DNA from: Pacificispira spongiicola
GTDB taxonomy: Bacteria; Pseudomonadota; Alphaproteobacteria; UBA8366; Aestuariispiraceae
NCBI RefSeq assembly: GCF_012926505.1
Contig: NZ_JABBNT010000008.1
Span: 1 to 64,000 of the forward strand
Length of the DNA stretch: 64,000 nucleotides
Reading direction: 5' to 3'
Each line of letters starts with the position of its first letter. The first letter of the stretch is position 1. A program made the position numbers and the translations under genes. Positions 54,828 to 64,000 of this stretch are shown piece by piece. The notes under the pieces are model-generated. The model ran no database searches. It saw only the letters and a program-made list of their open reading frames with translations, and was not told the origin of the DNA.

Positions 54828-55610
54828 ATGGCCGACGACGCGGACCCCGCCGAAAAGGATACGGAGATTGTCCAGACCTTAGCGAAGGGGCTGGCCCTGA
54901 TCGCCAGTTTCGGGCCCGATGCCCGTAGCATGACCATCGCGGACGCCGCCAATCGGACGGGATACAGCCGCGCCGCCGCGCGCCGTATTCTGCGTACGTT
55001 GGAGGCCCTGGATTATGCCCGACAGGAAGGCGGGCGCTACAGTCTGACGCCGAAGGTGCTGACGCTCGGTTTCTCCTTCCTGCGGTCCAGCGAGATCGGG
55101 GAAAGGGTGAATCCGATCCTGCGCCGGGCCAGCGACGCAATCCGGGAGACCTGTTCCCTGGGCCTGCCCAGCGGGACGAACATGGTCTATGTCGCCCATG
55201 CAATCTGCGAGGACCGTTTGTTTTCGACGCGGTTCACCATCGGGGCGCGCCTGCCCATGGTCGCCACGGCGATCGGGCGGGCCTATCTGGCCCATCTGGA
55301 CCCCGCGGCGCGGGAGGTGATGATGGCCGAAATCGCGCCGAAATCCGAAACGCCGCATACGGTGATCGACCGGGGTGCGCTGCGCGTGCTTCTGAACAAG
55401 GTCGCCGCCCAGGGTTATGCCGCGACCGAGGAAGAATACGAATTGGGGGCACTGTCCGTCGCCGTCCCGGTTCCGGGCGCGTCCGGCTTTGCCATCGGGG
55501 CCATCAATGTCGTGGTCAACAAGGGCCGCGTCACTGTGAAGGACATGGCGGAAGACTTCGTCCCCGTCTTGAACGAGGCCGCCCGCGATATCGGCATGGC
55601 GCTCGGTTGA
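54828..55610 (+). CDS. IclR-family regulator, PcaU/PobR/PcaR-like
   Basis: 260 aa. The N-terminal HTH contains 'TIADAANRTGYSRAAARRILRTLEALDY', and the effector domain begins near residue 85. 'TEIVQTLAKGLALIASFG' is a hallmark of the PcaU/PcaR subgroup that controls aromatic catabolism. It starts 2 bases after the GS-like stop, so it is probably co-transcribed. It is the best candidate to bind the three-half-site operator before the Rieske gene and pobA. Confidence 0.92.
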   Translation: MADDADPAEKDTEIVQTLAKGLALIASFGPDARSMTIADAANRTGYSRAAARRILRTLEALDYARQEGGRYSLTPKVLTLGFSFLRSSEIGERVNPILRRASDAIRETCSLGLPSGTNMVYVAHAICEDRLFSTRFTIGARLPMVATAIGRAYLAHLDPAAREVMMAEIAPKSETPHTVIDRGALRVLLNKVAAQGYAATEEEYELGALSVAVPVPGASGFAIGAINVVVNKGRVTVKDMAEDFVPVLNEAARDIGMALG

Positions 55611-55637
55611 CGATCAGGGCCGTTGGCCCGTATTTAG

Positions 55638-55655
55638 AATTCCAATATATTGAAC
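55638..55655. promoter_or_regulatory. AT-rich palindromic site before the XRE-cupin gene
   Basis: AATTC at 55638-55642 precedes the perfect palindrome CAATATATTG (55643-55652). A similar AATTC plus GATATATC palindrome lies at 56324-56336 before kbl. These may be sites for the XRE regulator itself. Confidence 0.35.
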
Positions 55656-55681
55656 TTCGATACAGTAATCGGAGCCGTCCC

Positions 55682-56284
55682 ATGAAAGAAACGCTTTTGC
55701 CGCCGCCGCGGCTGGGGGAAATGGTGCGCGATGCGCGTAAGGCGCACCGGCTGACACTGGAACAGGTCTCCGAGCGGAGCGGTGTGTCGAAATCGATGCT
55801 GAGTCAGGTGGAGCGTGGGACAGTCAACCCAACCTTTTCCGTGGTCTGGAATATCATGCAGGCGCTTGGCCTCGAGATGGCCGATCTGGTCGACGAGACA
55901 TCGGATGCCGCCGTTCCGGTCGTCGAACATACGCATGCCTATTCGACCCCAACCCGCAAAAGCCAGGACGGATTGGTGACCCTTTCGATGTTGAGCCCCT
56001 ACCGTACCGTGCTGCCGATGGAATGGTACGAGATGCGGCTCGAACCGGGGGGGGAACTGGTGTCGGAGGCCCATGCCACGGGAACCTACGAACATCTGAC
56101 CTGTCTGGATGGATCCGTGTCGATCACGGTCGGCGACACACGGGTCGAGGGCCGCGCCGGCGATACGTTGCGGTATCGCGCCGACTGGCCGCACACCATC
56201 GCCAACACCGCCGAGGCACCGTCACGCGCGATTCTGGTCGTTGCCCTGCCGCAGCAATACGCATCGCCGCGAGAGCGGTCATGA
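55682..56284 (+). CDS. XRE-family regulator with a C-terminal cupin domain
   Basis: 200 aa. HTH residues 11-65 contain 'LTLEQVSERSGVSKSMLSQVERGTVNPTFSVVWNIMQALG', and the cupin (about 105-190) contains 'MRLEPGGELVSEAHATGTYEHLTCLDGSVSI'. Such proteins often control amino-acid or polyamine genes and bind a small ligand in the cupin. ATG 55682 sits directly before the HTH. The gene lies between the aromatic block and kbl-tdh and could regulate the latter. Confidence 0.9.
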   Translation: MKETLLPPPRLGEMVRDARKAHRLTLEQVSERSGVSKSMLSQVERGTVNPTFSVVWNIMQALGLEMADLVDETSDAAVPVVEHTHAYSTPTRKSQDGLVTLSMLSPYRTVLPMEWYEMRLEPGGELVSEAHATGTYEHLTCLDGSVSITVGDTRVEGRAGDTLRYRADWPHTIANTAEAPSRAILVVALPQQYASPRERS

Positions 56285-56313
56285 TCTCCAGGGCGCGCTA
56301 TGCTAAACTGCTC

Positions 56314-56342
56314 TTGACTTAAAAATTCGATATATCATACAT
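56314..56342 (+). promoter_or_regulatory. Promoter candidate for kbl-tdh
   Basis: TTGACT (56314-56319), a 17-base spacer and ATACAT (56337-56342) resemble a sigma-70 promoter. It overlaps the palindrome GATATATC (56329-56336), so a regulator bound there would block transcription. Confidence 0.4.
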
Positions 56343-56371
56343 GATCCTGGATATTGGAATGGAGGGTTTTG

Positions 56372-57568
56372 ATGAGTGGAACCATTGCCGATGTGGCCGC
56401 CGCGGCCCTGGATCAGATCGAAGCGGAAGGCCTGACCAAACGGGAGCGGACGATTACCGGTCCGCAGGCCAGCGAAATCGATACGCTGGATGCCGGTACC
56501 GCTCATCATGTCCTTAATCTCTGCGCCAATAATTATCTCGGCCTCGCGGATGACTCCCGCCTGATCGCCGCCGCGAAAGACGCGATGGATACGCATGGAT
56601 TCGGCATGGCCTCCGTCCGTTTCATTTGCGGGACGCAAGACCTCCACCGGGATTTGGAAACGCGGCTGGCGGCCTTTCTGAAGACCGAGGACGCGATCCT
56701 GTTTTCGTCCTGCTTCGACGCCAATGGCGGTGTATTCGAAGCGCTGTTGGGACCTGAGGATGCGGTGATTTCCGATGCCCTGAACCATGCGTCGATCATC
56801 GACGGGGTAAGGCTGTGCAAGGCGCGCCGCTTGCGATACGCCAATAACGATATGGCGGAATTGGAAAACCGGCTGAAGGAAGCGTCGGACGCGCGGCTGC
56901 GTCTGATCGTCACCGACGGTGTCTTTTCCATGGACGGGATCGTCGCCGACCTGCCCGCGATCTGCGATCTGGCGGAACGCTATGATGCGTCGGTCATGGT
57001 GGATGACAGCCACGCCGTCGGGTTCATGGGGACGCGCGGGGCGGGAACGCCTGATTATTACGGCGTCGAAGGACGCGTGCAAATCCTCAGCGGCACGTTC
57101 GGCAAGGCGCTGGGCGGCGCGTCCGGCGGTTACATCGCGGGACCGAAGCCGATTGTCGATCTGTTGCGGCAGAAAGCGCGCCCGTATCTGTTTTCCAATG
57201 CGCTGGCGCCCGCGATTTGTGCCGCGACCCTCTGCGCCCTGGATCTCGCCGAACGGGGATCGGACTTGCGCGATCAATTGACCGCCAATGCGGAACGGTT
57301 CCGCGCCGGTATGGCGGCGGCGGGGTTCACCTTGGTGCCGGGCGATCATCCGATCATTCCGGTTATGACGGGCGACGCCGTTCTGGCGACGAAACTCGCC
57401 GCCGGTTTGATGGATGAAGGCATTTACGTCACCGCATTCTCCTATCCTGTCGTACCGAAAGGGCAGGCGCGCATCCGAACCCAGATGTCGGCCGCGCATA
57501 CGGCGGACCAGTTGGACCGGGCGGTCGCGGCCTTTACCAAGGTCGGGCGCGGATTGGGACTGGTCTAA
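56372..57568 (+). CDS. kbl: 2-Amino-3-ketobutyrate CoA ligase (glycine C-acetyltransferase)
   Basis: 398 aa, the same length as the E. coli enzyme. It is a fold-type I PLP enzyme with the cofactor Lys near residue 244 ('[13 protein letters not shown]'), and the SANNYLGLA-like start is '[11 protein letters not shown]'. It cleaves 2-amino-3-ketobutyrate with CoA to glycine and acetyl-CoA, the second step of threonine breakdown. ATG 56372 follows GGAGGG. tdh is 10 bases downstream. Confidence 0.96.
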   Translation: MSGTIADVAAAALDQIEAEGLTKRERTITGPQASEIDTLDAGTAHHVLNLCANNYLGLADDSRLIAAAKDAMDTHGFGMASVRFICGTQDLHRDLETRLAAFLKTEDAILFSSCFDANGGVFEALLGPEDAVISDALNHASIIDGVRLCKARRLRYANNDMAELENRLKEASDARLRLIVTDGVFSMDGIVADLPAICDLAERYDASVMVDDSHAVGFMGTRGAGTPDYYGVEGRVQILSGTFGKALGGASGGYIAGPKPIVDLLRQKARPYLFSNALAPAICAATLCALDLAERGSDLRDQLTANAERFRAGMAAAGFTLVPGDHPIIPVMTGDAVLATKLAAGLMDEGIYVTAFSYPVVPKGQARIRTQMSAAHTADQLDRAVAAFTKVGRGLGLV

Positions 57569-57578
57569 GGAGGCGACG

Positions 57579-58601
57579 ATGCGGGCACTCTATAAATCGA
57601 AGCGCGAAAAAGGCCTGTGGATGGGGGAGGCGGAAAAGCCGACCTACGGCCCGCGCGACGTCCTGATCAAGGTCCGCAGCGCCGCGATCTGCGGTACCGA
57701 TATGCATATCTATAATTGGGACGACTGGGCGCAGAAAACGATCCCGGTGCCGATGATTGTCGGACACGAATATTGCGGTACGGTGGAAGCCGTCGGCGAC
57801 GAGGTGACGCTGGTGAAGCCGGGACAGCGCGTGTCCGGGGAAGGGCATCTTGTCTGCGGGCACTGCCGGAATTGCCGGGGCGGCCGCGAGCATCTGTGCA
57901 TCAATACGGTCGGTGTCGGCGTGAACCGGCAAGGGGCCTTCGCCGATTTCCTGGTGATCCCCGAACACAATGTTTTCGCCGTGCCGGACGGCATTCCGGA
58001 TGAAATCGTCTCCATCCTCGATCCCTTGGGGAACGCGGTCCACACGGCGCTGTCCTATAACCTGGTCGGGGAGGATGTCCTGATTACCGGGGCGGGGCCG
58101 ATCGGCCTGATGGCCGCCGCCGTCTGCCGCCATGTCGGGGCGCGCCATGTCGTCGTCACCGACCTGTCGGACGACCGCTTGCGCCTTGCCGAAAAGATGG
58201 GGGCGACGCGCGGCGTCCGGGCGGATAAGGAACGCCTGAAGGACGTCATGGACGACCTCGGCATGACCGAAGGCTTCGATGTCGGTCTGGAGATGTCCGG
58301 CGCGTCGCGGGCCTTGCTGGACATGATCGACGCCATGACCCATGGCGGCAAGATCGCGCTGCTGGGCCTGTTCGCGAAGCCGGTGGAACTGGACCTGACC
58401 GCCGCGATCTTCAAAGGATTGCAGTTCAAGGGAGTCTACGGGCGGGAAATGTTCGAGACTTGGTATAAAATGGTCGCCATGTTGCAGACCGGTCTGGATG
58501 TGTCGCCGGTCATCACCCATCATTTGCCGTTCGAGAAATTTGAAGAGGGCTTCGACGCCCTGAACGGAGGCACGGCCTGCAAGGTCGTCCTCGACTTCTA
58601 A
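57579..58601 (+). CDS. tdh: L-Threonine 3-dehydrogenase
   Basis: 340 aa, the usual size. The catalytic zinc ligands lie in '[15 protein letters not shown]' and 'GHEYCG', and the structural zinc lobe is '[15 protein letters not shown]'. The Rossmann motif is '[12 protein letters not shown]' near residue 168. It oxidises L-threonine to 2-amino-3-ketobutyrate with NAD+. The start at 57579 follows AAGGAGG and is preferred to an in-frame start inside kbl at 57414. Confidence 0.96.
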   Translation: MRALYKSKREKGLWMGEAEKPTYGPRDVLIKVRSAAICGTDMHIYNWDDWAQKTIPVPMIVGHEYCGTVEAVGDEVTLVKPGQRVSGEGHLVCGHCRNCRGGREHLCINTVGVGVNRQGAFADFLVIPEHNVFAVPDGIPDEIVSILDPLGNAVHTALSYNLVGEDVLITGAGPIGLMAAAVCRHVGARHVVVTDLSDDRLRLAEKMGATRGVRADKERLKDVMDDLGMTEGFDVGLEMSGASRALLDMIDAMTHGGKIALLGLFAKPVELDLTAAIFKGLQFKGVYGREMFETWYKMVAMLQTGLDVSPVITHHLPFEKFEEGFDALNGGTACKVVLDF

Positions 58602-58611
58602 GGAAACTCAA

Positions 58612-60168
58612 ATGTCGCGCCTTCGCCCCGGACGTTCCGCCAGCCGCCGCCACAACCGCGAACAATCCGCCGCGGCGGTGTCGTCCCTCAATCAGCTTCC
58701 CTGGCAACAACTGGCCTATCTGGACAAGCCGACGGAACCGATCGACGCGGAAGGCGTGTTGAAAATCCACGACGCGGCGATGCGGGTGCTGGAGGATATC
58801 GGTATCGTCTTCCTGCATGAGGACGCGCGGGAAATATTGAAGAAGGCGGGATGCAGCGTCGACGAGACGACGATGAATGTCCGCTTCGACCGCGACATGG
58901 TCATGGAATTGACCGCGAAGGCGCCGTCGTCCTTCACCATGACGCCGCGCAATCCGGATCGTGCGCTGGAAATCGGCAACGGCAAATGCGCCTTCGGCAT
59001 GGTTGCCAGCCCGCCGAATACGATGGACTTGGAACGCGGCCGTCGCGTTGGCAACCGGGCGGATTTTCGCGACATGCTGCGCCTGTCGCAGATATTCAAC
59101 TGCATCCATTTCAACGGCGGCTACCCGGTGGAGCCGATCGACATCCACGCCTCCGTCCGGCACTTGGACGCGATCTACGATCTGCTGACCATGACGGACA
59201 AGATCATCCACGCCTATTCCCTGGGGCCGGAACGGGTCGAGGATGCGATGGAAATGGTGCGTATCGCGGCAGGGCTCAGCCACGCGGAATTCGACGCGTC
59301 CCCGCGCATGTTCACCAATATCAACTCGTCCTCGCCGCTGAAGCACGATTGGCCGATGTTGGACGGGGCGATGCGGCTGGCGCGGCGGCGGCAGCCCGTC
59401 ATCATCGCGCCCTTCACCCTGGCGGGGGCGATGGCGCCGGTGACCATCGTCGGATCCGTCGTGCAGCAGACGGCGGAATGCCTGGCCGCGGTCGCGTTGC
59501 TGCAGCTGATTTCCCCCGGGACGCCGGTCGTGATGGGTGCGTTTACCTCCAATGTCGACATGAAGTCCGGGTCGCCCGCCTTCGGGACACCGGAATATAT
59601 GCGCGCGATGCAACTGTCCGGTCAGATGGCGCGGTTCTATAACCTGCCCTGGCGCGGGTCGAACGCAAATGCATCGAACCATCCCGACGGTCAGGCGGTC
59701 TGGGAAAGCCAGAATTCCCTGGTGGGGGTGTTGAGCGGCCATGCCAACGTCGTGTTCCACGCCGCCGGTTGGGTCGAAGGCGGTTTGAGCGCCAGCTTCG
59801 AGAAAGTCGTGATGGACTGCGAAATGCTGCAGCAATGGATCTATTACAACCGCCCGGTCGATCTCAGCGAAGACGAATTGGCGGTGGAGGCGATCCGCGA
59901 GGTCGGACCGAACGGCCACTTCTTCGGCTGTCAGCACACGCAGGATCGGTATCGAACGGCGTTCTACAGCCCGTTCCTGTCCGACTGGCGGAACTATGAA
60001 AGCTGGCTGGAGGCGGGGGCCCAAACCGCCCATGAACGCGCTCACCGCCTGTATAAGAAACTCCTGACCGAATATGTCGCGCCGCCGATGGAAGACTCCA
60101 TTCGGGAAGAGCTGGAGGCCTTCGTCGCCCGCCGCAAGGAAGAGGGCGGCGCGAAGACTGATTTCTAA
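58612..60168 (+). CDS. MttB-family methyltransferase, non-pyrrolysine
   Basis: 518 aa. The N-terminal basic stretch is followed by an MttB TIM barrel, with 'DAAMRVLEDIGIVFLHEDAREILKKAGC' and 'NGGYPVEPIDIHASVRHL'. There is no in-frame UAG, so it is of the pyrrolysine-free type, which moves methyl groups from quaternary amines such as glycine betaine. It starts 10 bases after tdh, behind AAGGAAAC. No corrinoid protein or methyl acceptor gene is in the window. A role in serine/glycine or betaine one-carbon flow would fit the threonine-glycine context but is inferred. Confidence 0.88.
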   Translation: MSRLRPGRSASRRHNREQSAAAVSSLNQLPWQQLAYLDKPTEPIDAEGVLKIHDAAMRVLEDIGIVFLHEDAREILKKAGCSVDETTMNVRFDRDMVMELTAKAPSSFTMTPRNPDRALEIGNGKCAFGMVASPPNTMDLERGRRVGNRADFRDMLRLSQIFNCIHFNGGYPVEPIDIHASVRHLDAIYDLLTMTDKIIHAYSLGPERVEDAMEMVRIAAGLSHAEFDASPRMFTNINSSSPLKHDWPMLDGAMRLARRRQPVIIAPFTLAGAMAPVTIVGSVVQQTAECLAAVALLQLISPGTPVVMGAFTSNVDMKSGSPAFGTPEYMRAMQLSGQMARFYNLPWRGSNANASNHPDGQAVWESQNSLVGVLSGHANVVFHAAGWVEGGLSASFEKVVMDCEMLQQWIYYNRPVDLSEDELAVEAIREVGPNGHFFGCQHTQDRYRTAFYSPFLSDWRNYESWLEAGAQTAHERAHRLYKKLLTEYVAPPMEDSIREELEAFVARRKEEGGAKTDF

Positions 60169-60386
60169 CAGGGCGCCTGTTCCGGCCGACGGATCCGCCG
60201 GGTCCCCGACACTGGACGATCATTTTAGAGCTTCTACTTTAGGGAGCCAAATATCGTGCGTCCCGTTGAACTTCACCCATGACGATGAATATGCTTCACG
60301 GCGTCGTGAGAAAATCCTAGGCCCATCCCGGTAGGTAGTGGTTAAATCCACCAAACAGAAAAAATAATTCTGGTAAGGGAGGCGAC
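60169..60386. other. Intergenic region before the chemoreceptor
   Basis: 218 bases. I see no gene, repeat or clear promoter. The stretch near 60340-60370 is AT-rich (CAAACAGAAAAAATAATTCTGG) and may carry the chemoreceptor promoter. AGGGAGGCGAC precedes the next start. Confidence 0.4.
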
Positions 60387-62111
60387 ATGAAGGATGGTCG
60401 GGTACAGGGTGAAGACATATCGGGCGTCGAAATAGACGAGTTGCTGGAAGCGGAGAGGGCCGCATTCCTGCAACGCCGGGAAATGCTGACCCTAGCCGAT
60501 GCGCTACAGGGGGAAGTGGACGGAACGTCCGTCGAAATCGGTCAACAAGCGGACGATATGGTGGCGTCGGCGGCGACGATCGCCGAAACCATGATTCGGA
60601 TCGAGAACCTGACCCAACGTCTTTCCGGGGACGCGGCGTCGGCTTCCCAGAACGTCAACGCGGTTGCGGCCGCGACGGAAGAATTGGCGGCGTCTGCCAC
60701 CGTTATCGAGGATCAGGTCGGGCGCACACGCGATCAAGCGCGGAAAGCGGTCGGTGAAACCCAAACCGCCCGCGAAATTATCGAATCCCTGTCGATCGCG
60801 TCCGCCAGGATCGGCGATGTCGTTAAACTGATCGAGAATATCGCCAGTCAGACGAACCTTCTGGCGCTGAACGCGACGATCGAAGCCGCCCGCGCCGGAG
60901 AGGCTGGAAAAGGCTTCGCCGTTGTCGCGGGGGAGGTCAAGACGTTGGCCGGCCAGACCGCCGACGCGACCAAGGAAATCGCGGAACAGATCGAGTCGAT
61001 TCAGAAGGTCAGCCGGGATGTCGTGAGTGCCATCGGGCGGATCGGCGAGTCGATTTCGGAAGTCGAATCCTTCTCCGAGGAATCGACGAATGCCGTGTCT
61101 CAGCAACAGCAGGCGATTTCCGAAATCGGACGCAACGCACAGGAAGCCGCCGCCGGGACATCGTCCCTCAGCGACGCGGTGGTGCAGGTGTCCGAGGAGG
61201 TCGCGCATTCGACGGAACAGGTGGAATCGCAACGATCCCTGGCGGAGGTGGTCAAGGGCCGTCTGGTCGATTTCCGTCAGCGTCTGGCGACGGCGATCGG
61301 CGATACGAAGACCCGCAACCTGGGCGCGCTGAGGCATGTGCCGGTCGATCTCGCCGGGACGCTGTCACTGGCGGAAGCGGACGTTCCGGTCACGATCCGG
61401 GGATTGTCGCAGGACGGGGCGGAACTGATCGCGACGGATTTGTCTGTGTTCCGGGAAATGGCGGAAGGCAACCTGTCCGTTCCGGCGATCGGACGGCTGG
61501 GCATTCGTGTCCTGTCCGTCAATCCTGTACGGGTCGCCTTCGGACCGGGGGATGCGAGCAAGATTTCCGATTTCATGGCGAGTTACATCGCGATGGACCA
61601 GCCTTTCATCGAAATCTGTACCAGGACGGCGGATGCGGTCGGGCGGCGCTTTGAGCAAGCCGTTCAGTCGGGCGAGATATCGATGGAAGACCTGTTCGAC
61701 CGGAACTACCGTCCCGTGGAGGGCAGCAACCCGCCGCAGCATCTGACAAACTACCTGGATTTCACCGACAGGATTCTGCCGGACTTTCAGGAACCTGTGC
61801 TGGAATTCGATCCGCGGGTCGCCTTCTGCGCAGCGGTGGACGAGAACGGATACCTGCCGACCCACAATATTAAATATTCCCATCCGCAGCGCCCGGACGA
61901 CCCGGTCTGGAATGCCGGGAATTGCCGCAATCGACGGATATTCACCGACCGGACGGGGAAGGCGGCAGGCGCGAATACCGCGGATTATCTGGTGCAGAGT
62001 TATCTGCGGGATATGGGGGGCGGCAATTTCGTCCTGATGAAGGATCTGACGGTGCCGATCCGCGTACGCGGTAAACAATGGGGAAATCTGCGGCTGGGTT
62101 ATAAGCCTTAA
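60387..62111 (+). CDS. Soluble methyl-accepting chemotaxis protein with a C-terminal sensory domain
   Basis: 574 aa with no membrane helix. The signalling domain comes first: the hairpin tip is near residue 155 ('[23 protein letters not shown]', then '[13 protein letters not shown]'). From about residue 320 to 400 there is a beta-rich region, and from about 440 to 574 a second domain with '[25 protein letters not shown]', '[13 protein letters not shown]' and '[13 protein letters not shown]', a Cache-like motif seen at the C terminus of other soluble MCPs. The ligand could be cytoplasmic. It probably feeds the cytoplasmic chemotaxis cluster encoded elsewhere. Confidence 0.9.
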   Translation: MKDGRVQGEDISGVEIDELLEAERAAFLQRREMLTLADALQGEVDGTSVEIGQQADDMVASAATIAETMIRIENLTQRLSGDAASASQNVNAVAAATEELAASATVIEDQVGRTRDQARKAVGETQTAREIIESLSIASARIGDVVKLIENIASQTNLLALNATIEAARAGEAGKGFAVVAGEVKTLAGQTADATKEIAEQIESIQKVSRDVVSAIGRIGESISEVESFSEESTNAVSQQQQAISEIGRNAQEAAAGTSSLSDAVVQVSEEVAHSTEQVESQRSLAEVVKGRLVDFRQRLATAIGDTKTRNLGALRHVPVDLAGTLSLAEADVPVTIRGLSQDGAELIATDLSVFREMAEGNLSVPAIGRLGIRVLSVNPVRVAFGPGDASKISDFMASYIAMDQPFIEICTRTADAVGRRFEQAVQSGEISMEDLFDRNYRPVEGSNPPQHLTNYLDFTDRILPDFQEPVLEFDPRVAFCAAVDENGYLPTHNIKYSHPQRPDDPVWNAGNCRNRRIFTDRTGKAAGANTADYLVQSYLRDMGGGNFVLMKDLTVPIRVRGKQWGNLRLGYKP

Positions 62112-62238
62112 TAAGGCGTTTTTTGGAAACAATAGTTTTCATTATACGCTGTTTGTGTCCTGAAGAGGGTCAGTTATATCTGCGGAGGATCAACGAACGG
62201 GATCATCCGGATCTGACCACATTCTGAAAGGACACATC

Positions 62239-62697
62239 ATGTCGGACGTATCTGTTGAATCGAAGCGGATCCTTCCCTTCGCAAAGCCGCTTACCGATTT
62301 CTTCTCGCCGTTTGCCGAACCGGTGCTGCGCATCGCGGCAGGTGCCATGCTGGTGCCGCATGGCTATCAGAAGCTGTTTGTCGACGGCACGCTCGAAGGC
62401 ACGGCCGGGTTTTTCGAACAAGTCGGCTTCGTGCCGGGCTACCCCTTTGCGCTCACGGTTGCCTTGATCGAATTCGTCGGCGGGCTGCTGCTCATCGCCG
62501 GGTTGCTGACCCGTCCGGCTGCGGTCGCGATCGCGGCATTCCTGGGGCAGGCCGTGCTGTTTCACACAGCGAACGGTTTCTTCTGGACCGATGGCGGTTA
62601 CGAATATCCGCTGCTTTGGGCGATTGCGGCATTGTTCTTTGCCGTGCGTGGCGGCGGGAAATATTCCGTCGACCGCCTGATCGGCCGCGAATTCTGA
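62239..62697 (+). CDS. DoxX-family membrane protein
   Basis: 152 aa with four hydrophobic helices. 'EPVLRIAAGAMLVPHGYQKLF' is the DoxX hallmark. AAAGGACACATC precedes the ATG. It differs from the DoxX protein in the bufferin cluster and stands alone here. Its function is not known. Confidence 0.88.
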   Translation: MSDVSVESKRILPFAKPLTDFFSPFAEPVLRIAAGAMLVPHGYQKLFVDGTLEGTAGFFEQVGFVPGYPFALTVALIEFVGGLLLIAGLLTRPAAVAIAAFLGQAVLFHTANGFFWTDGGYEYPLLWAIAALFFAVRGGGKYSVDRLIGREF

Positions 62698-62765
62698 TCA
62701 ATCGGGAAATCCGGCCGGACGCTTCGGCGATCGGTCGGCTTCTCGACTTCGCGCGGTGGCGGGCG

Positions 62766-63842
62766 TCAGGCCTTGCCGCCGCGTAGTTCTTTCAGGCACC
62801 ATAGCGCGATGCAGAAACTGAACGCCGCGCCTGCTTGATGCAGCACGGCCAGGGGCAGGGCCACGACGCTCATCAATGTCGAAATCCCCAGCAGAATCTG
62901 TATCACGATCATTGCCGCCAGGGCGTTGACCGACAACCGCACCCGCGGTGGTAAATCCCCGATCCGACGCGCCCAGAACCACAGCAAGGCGACGCTTCCC
63001 GCCGTGACATAGGCCAGGATGCGATGGTTGAACTGCACCGCCTCCATTGTTTCGAACAGGCTCGTCCACCCCAGATCGCTGCGCCAGTATCCGTCCGGGA
63101 AGACCTGCCCGGCCATGAAGGGCCAATCGTTGTAGAGGAAACCGGCATTCAGACCGGCAACCAGCGCCCCGTAGAGGATCGTCAGGAAGATAAAGCCGTG
63201 CGCCCAGGCGCCCAGGCGCCGGAACCCGCGCGGTACCGGCTTTCGTTCGGCTTCGATCGGGGCCAACAGCCCCAGGGCCAGCCAGACCGTATAGCCCAGA
63301 ATGAAAAAGGCCATGCCCAAATGGATGGCCAGACGGTATTGGCTGACCTCGATCCGATCGACGAAGCCGCTGCGCACCATCCACATGCCGATCACGCCTT
63401 GTGCCGCGCCCAGTAACAGCAAGGTCCAGAGGTGCCGTTTGTATCCGGCCGGAATGCGGCCCCGAATCAGGAAATAGAAGAAGGGCAGGGCATAGACGAT
63501 GCCGATGGTCCGGCCCCAGAGGCGATGGAACCATTCCCAAAAGAATATCTGCTGAAATTCCGCCAGCGACATACCGGAATTCATCAATCGGAATTGGGAC
63601 GTCTGCTTGTATAGGTCAAAGACCCGTTCCCATTCCGCCGTCGTCAATGGCGGAAGGGTCCCCATCAGGGGCCGCCATTCCACCATGCTCAACCCGGATT
63701 CGGTCAACCGGGTGACCGCGCCGATGATCATCATCGCGAAGACCATGAAGGCAGTGGCACAGAGCCAGAGACCGACGGCACGGGGCGCGGCGGTGGAGGT
63801 TGCGGCGGGCGCGGAAGAGGGCGTGTTCGATAGGGTCGTCAT
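62766..63842 (-). CDS. ctaA: Heme A synthase (COX15/CtaA family)
   Basis: 358 aa with eight helices. The COX15-type features are 'LTESGLSMVEWRPLMGTLPPL', 'EFQQIFFWEWFHRLWGRTIG', and the heme-ligating His residues near 'AIHLGMAF', 'QFNHRILAY' and 'VLHQAGAA'. It oxidises heme O to heme A for aa3-type cytochrome oxidase. It is the long alphaproteobacterial/mitochondrial form. The ribosome binding site is weak. It is convergent with the DoxX gene. Confidence 0.95.
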   Translation of the reverse strand: MTTLSNTPSSAPAATSTAAPRAVGLWLCATAFMVFAMMIIGAVTRLTESGLSMVEWRPLMGTLPPLTTAEWERVFDLYKQTSQFRLMNSGMSLAEFQQIFFWEWFHRLWGRTIGIVYALPFFYFLIRGRIPAGYKRHLWTLLLLGAAQGVIGMWMVRSGFVDRIEVSQYRLAIHLGMAFFILGYTVWLALGLLAPIEAERKPVPRGFRRLGAWAHGFIFLTILYGALVAGLNAGFLYNDWPFMAGQVFPDGYWRSDLGWTSLFETMEAVQFNHRILAYVTAGSVALLWFWARRIGDLPPRVRLSVNALAAMIVIQILLGISTLMSVVALPLAVLHQAGAAFSFCIALWCLKELRGGKA

Positions 63843-64000
63843 GCGACTTCACATAAACCGCGAAGTACCGGTCGAAAAGCCAGAACCATGGGGCGCGTCA
63901 TTCCGCCTCGTATTCGGTTGTTATGGGGCGATCCTCGGCATGCTGCGTTCCCGCGCCGGGTGTTATGAACAAGGCTCGGGAGTCGGTTTCCGTTTTCGCC
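63843..64000. other. Right edge, no assigned gene
   Basis: This 158-base end includes the ctaA promoter region. A short plus-strand frame is open from 63841 to the edge, but it lacks a ribosome binding site and a recognisable sequence, so I do not call it. Confidence 0.4.

Noticed and set aside
63841-64000. A plus-strand frame open to the right edge
   Set aside because: About 53 codons without a ribosome binding site or known motif, overlapping the ctaA start.

Overview
The window looks like an ordinary chromosomal stretch of a high-GC alphaproteobacterium, most likely a marine or soil member of the Rhodospirillales. The reasons are the initiator tRNA type, the GC-rich codon use, the cydDCABX, fdsGBA-D and COX15-type ctaA genes, and the many ABC and TRAP transport genes. 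This assignment rests on gene content alone. I saw no rRNA, CRISPR array, transposase, integrase or phage gene. Genes are densely packed, with many ATGA start/stop overlaps, and no gene is obviously broken.

Layout, left to right. 37-2281: initiator tRNA-fMet with a terminator, then an LTA-synthase-type sulfatase. 2573-12183: a seven-gene catabolic operon comprising a ribose-type ABC importer (permease, binding protein, second permease fused to a beta-propeller, ATPase), a free-standing second propeller, a zinc alcohol dehydrogenase and an aldehyde dehydrogenase. It appears to import and oxidise an unknown small alcohol, sugar or lactone. 12391-14274: a PhnA/YjdM-like protein and a divergent HxlR regulator/quinone oxidoreductase pair. 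14503-21310: cydD-cydC-cydA-cydB-cydX, which assemble cytochrome bd oxidase, followed by a rhodanese. 21348-26312 (minus strand): a YhiI-RbbA-YhhJ type export system.

26426-36744 is a formate and molybdenum block: fdhD, a ModE-like HTH protein, modABC behind a strong palindromic operator candidate, a LysR regulator and fdsG-fdsB-fdsA-fdsD. Together these import molybdate, mature the cofactor and oxidise formate with NAD+. 37034-38083 is an orphan TRAP binding protein. 38154-40697 (minus) is a bufferin-type copper RiPP cluster (precursor, MNIO maturase, partner protein, DoxX). 40814-45185 holds a BaiN-like flavoprotein, a GMC oxidoreductase, a TauD-like dioxygenase and a GNAT acetyltransferase. 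45182-50246 is an exonuclease-CBS-DUF294 fusion and an unknown protein, divergent from a DUF4212/ActP-type symporter pair.

50720-55610 is an aromatic-compound block: pobA divergent from a Rieske oxygenase, a glutamine-synthetase-like ligase and a PcaU/PobR-type IclR regulator, with a three-half-site operator candidate between the two arms. 55682-60168 is an XRE-cupin regulator followed by kbl, tdh and a non-pyrrolysine MttB-like methyltransferase. 60387-63842 ends the window with a soluble chemoreceptor, a DoxX protein and ctaA on the minus strand.

The most unusual points are the permease-propeller fusion with its tandem second propeller, the Rieske plus glutamine-synthetase-like pair, the bufferin cluster with an ECF-like promoter, and the exonuclease-CBS-nucleotidyltransferase fusion beside the symporter.
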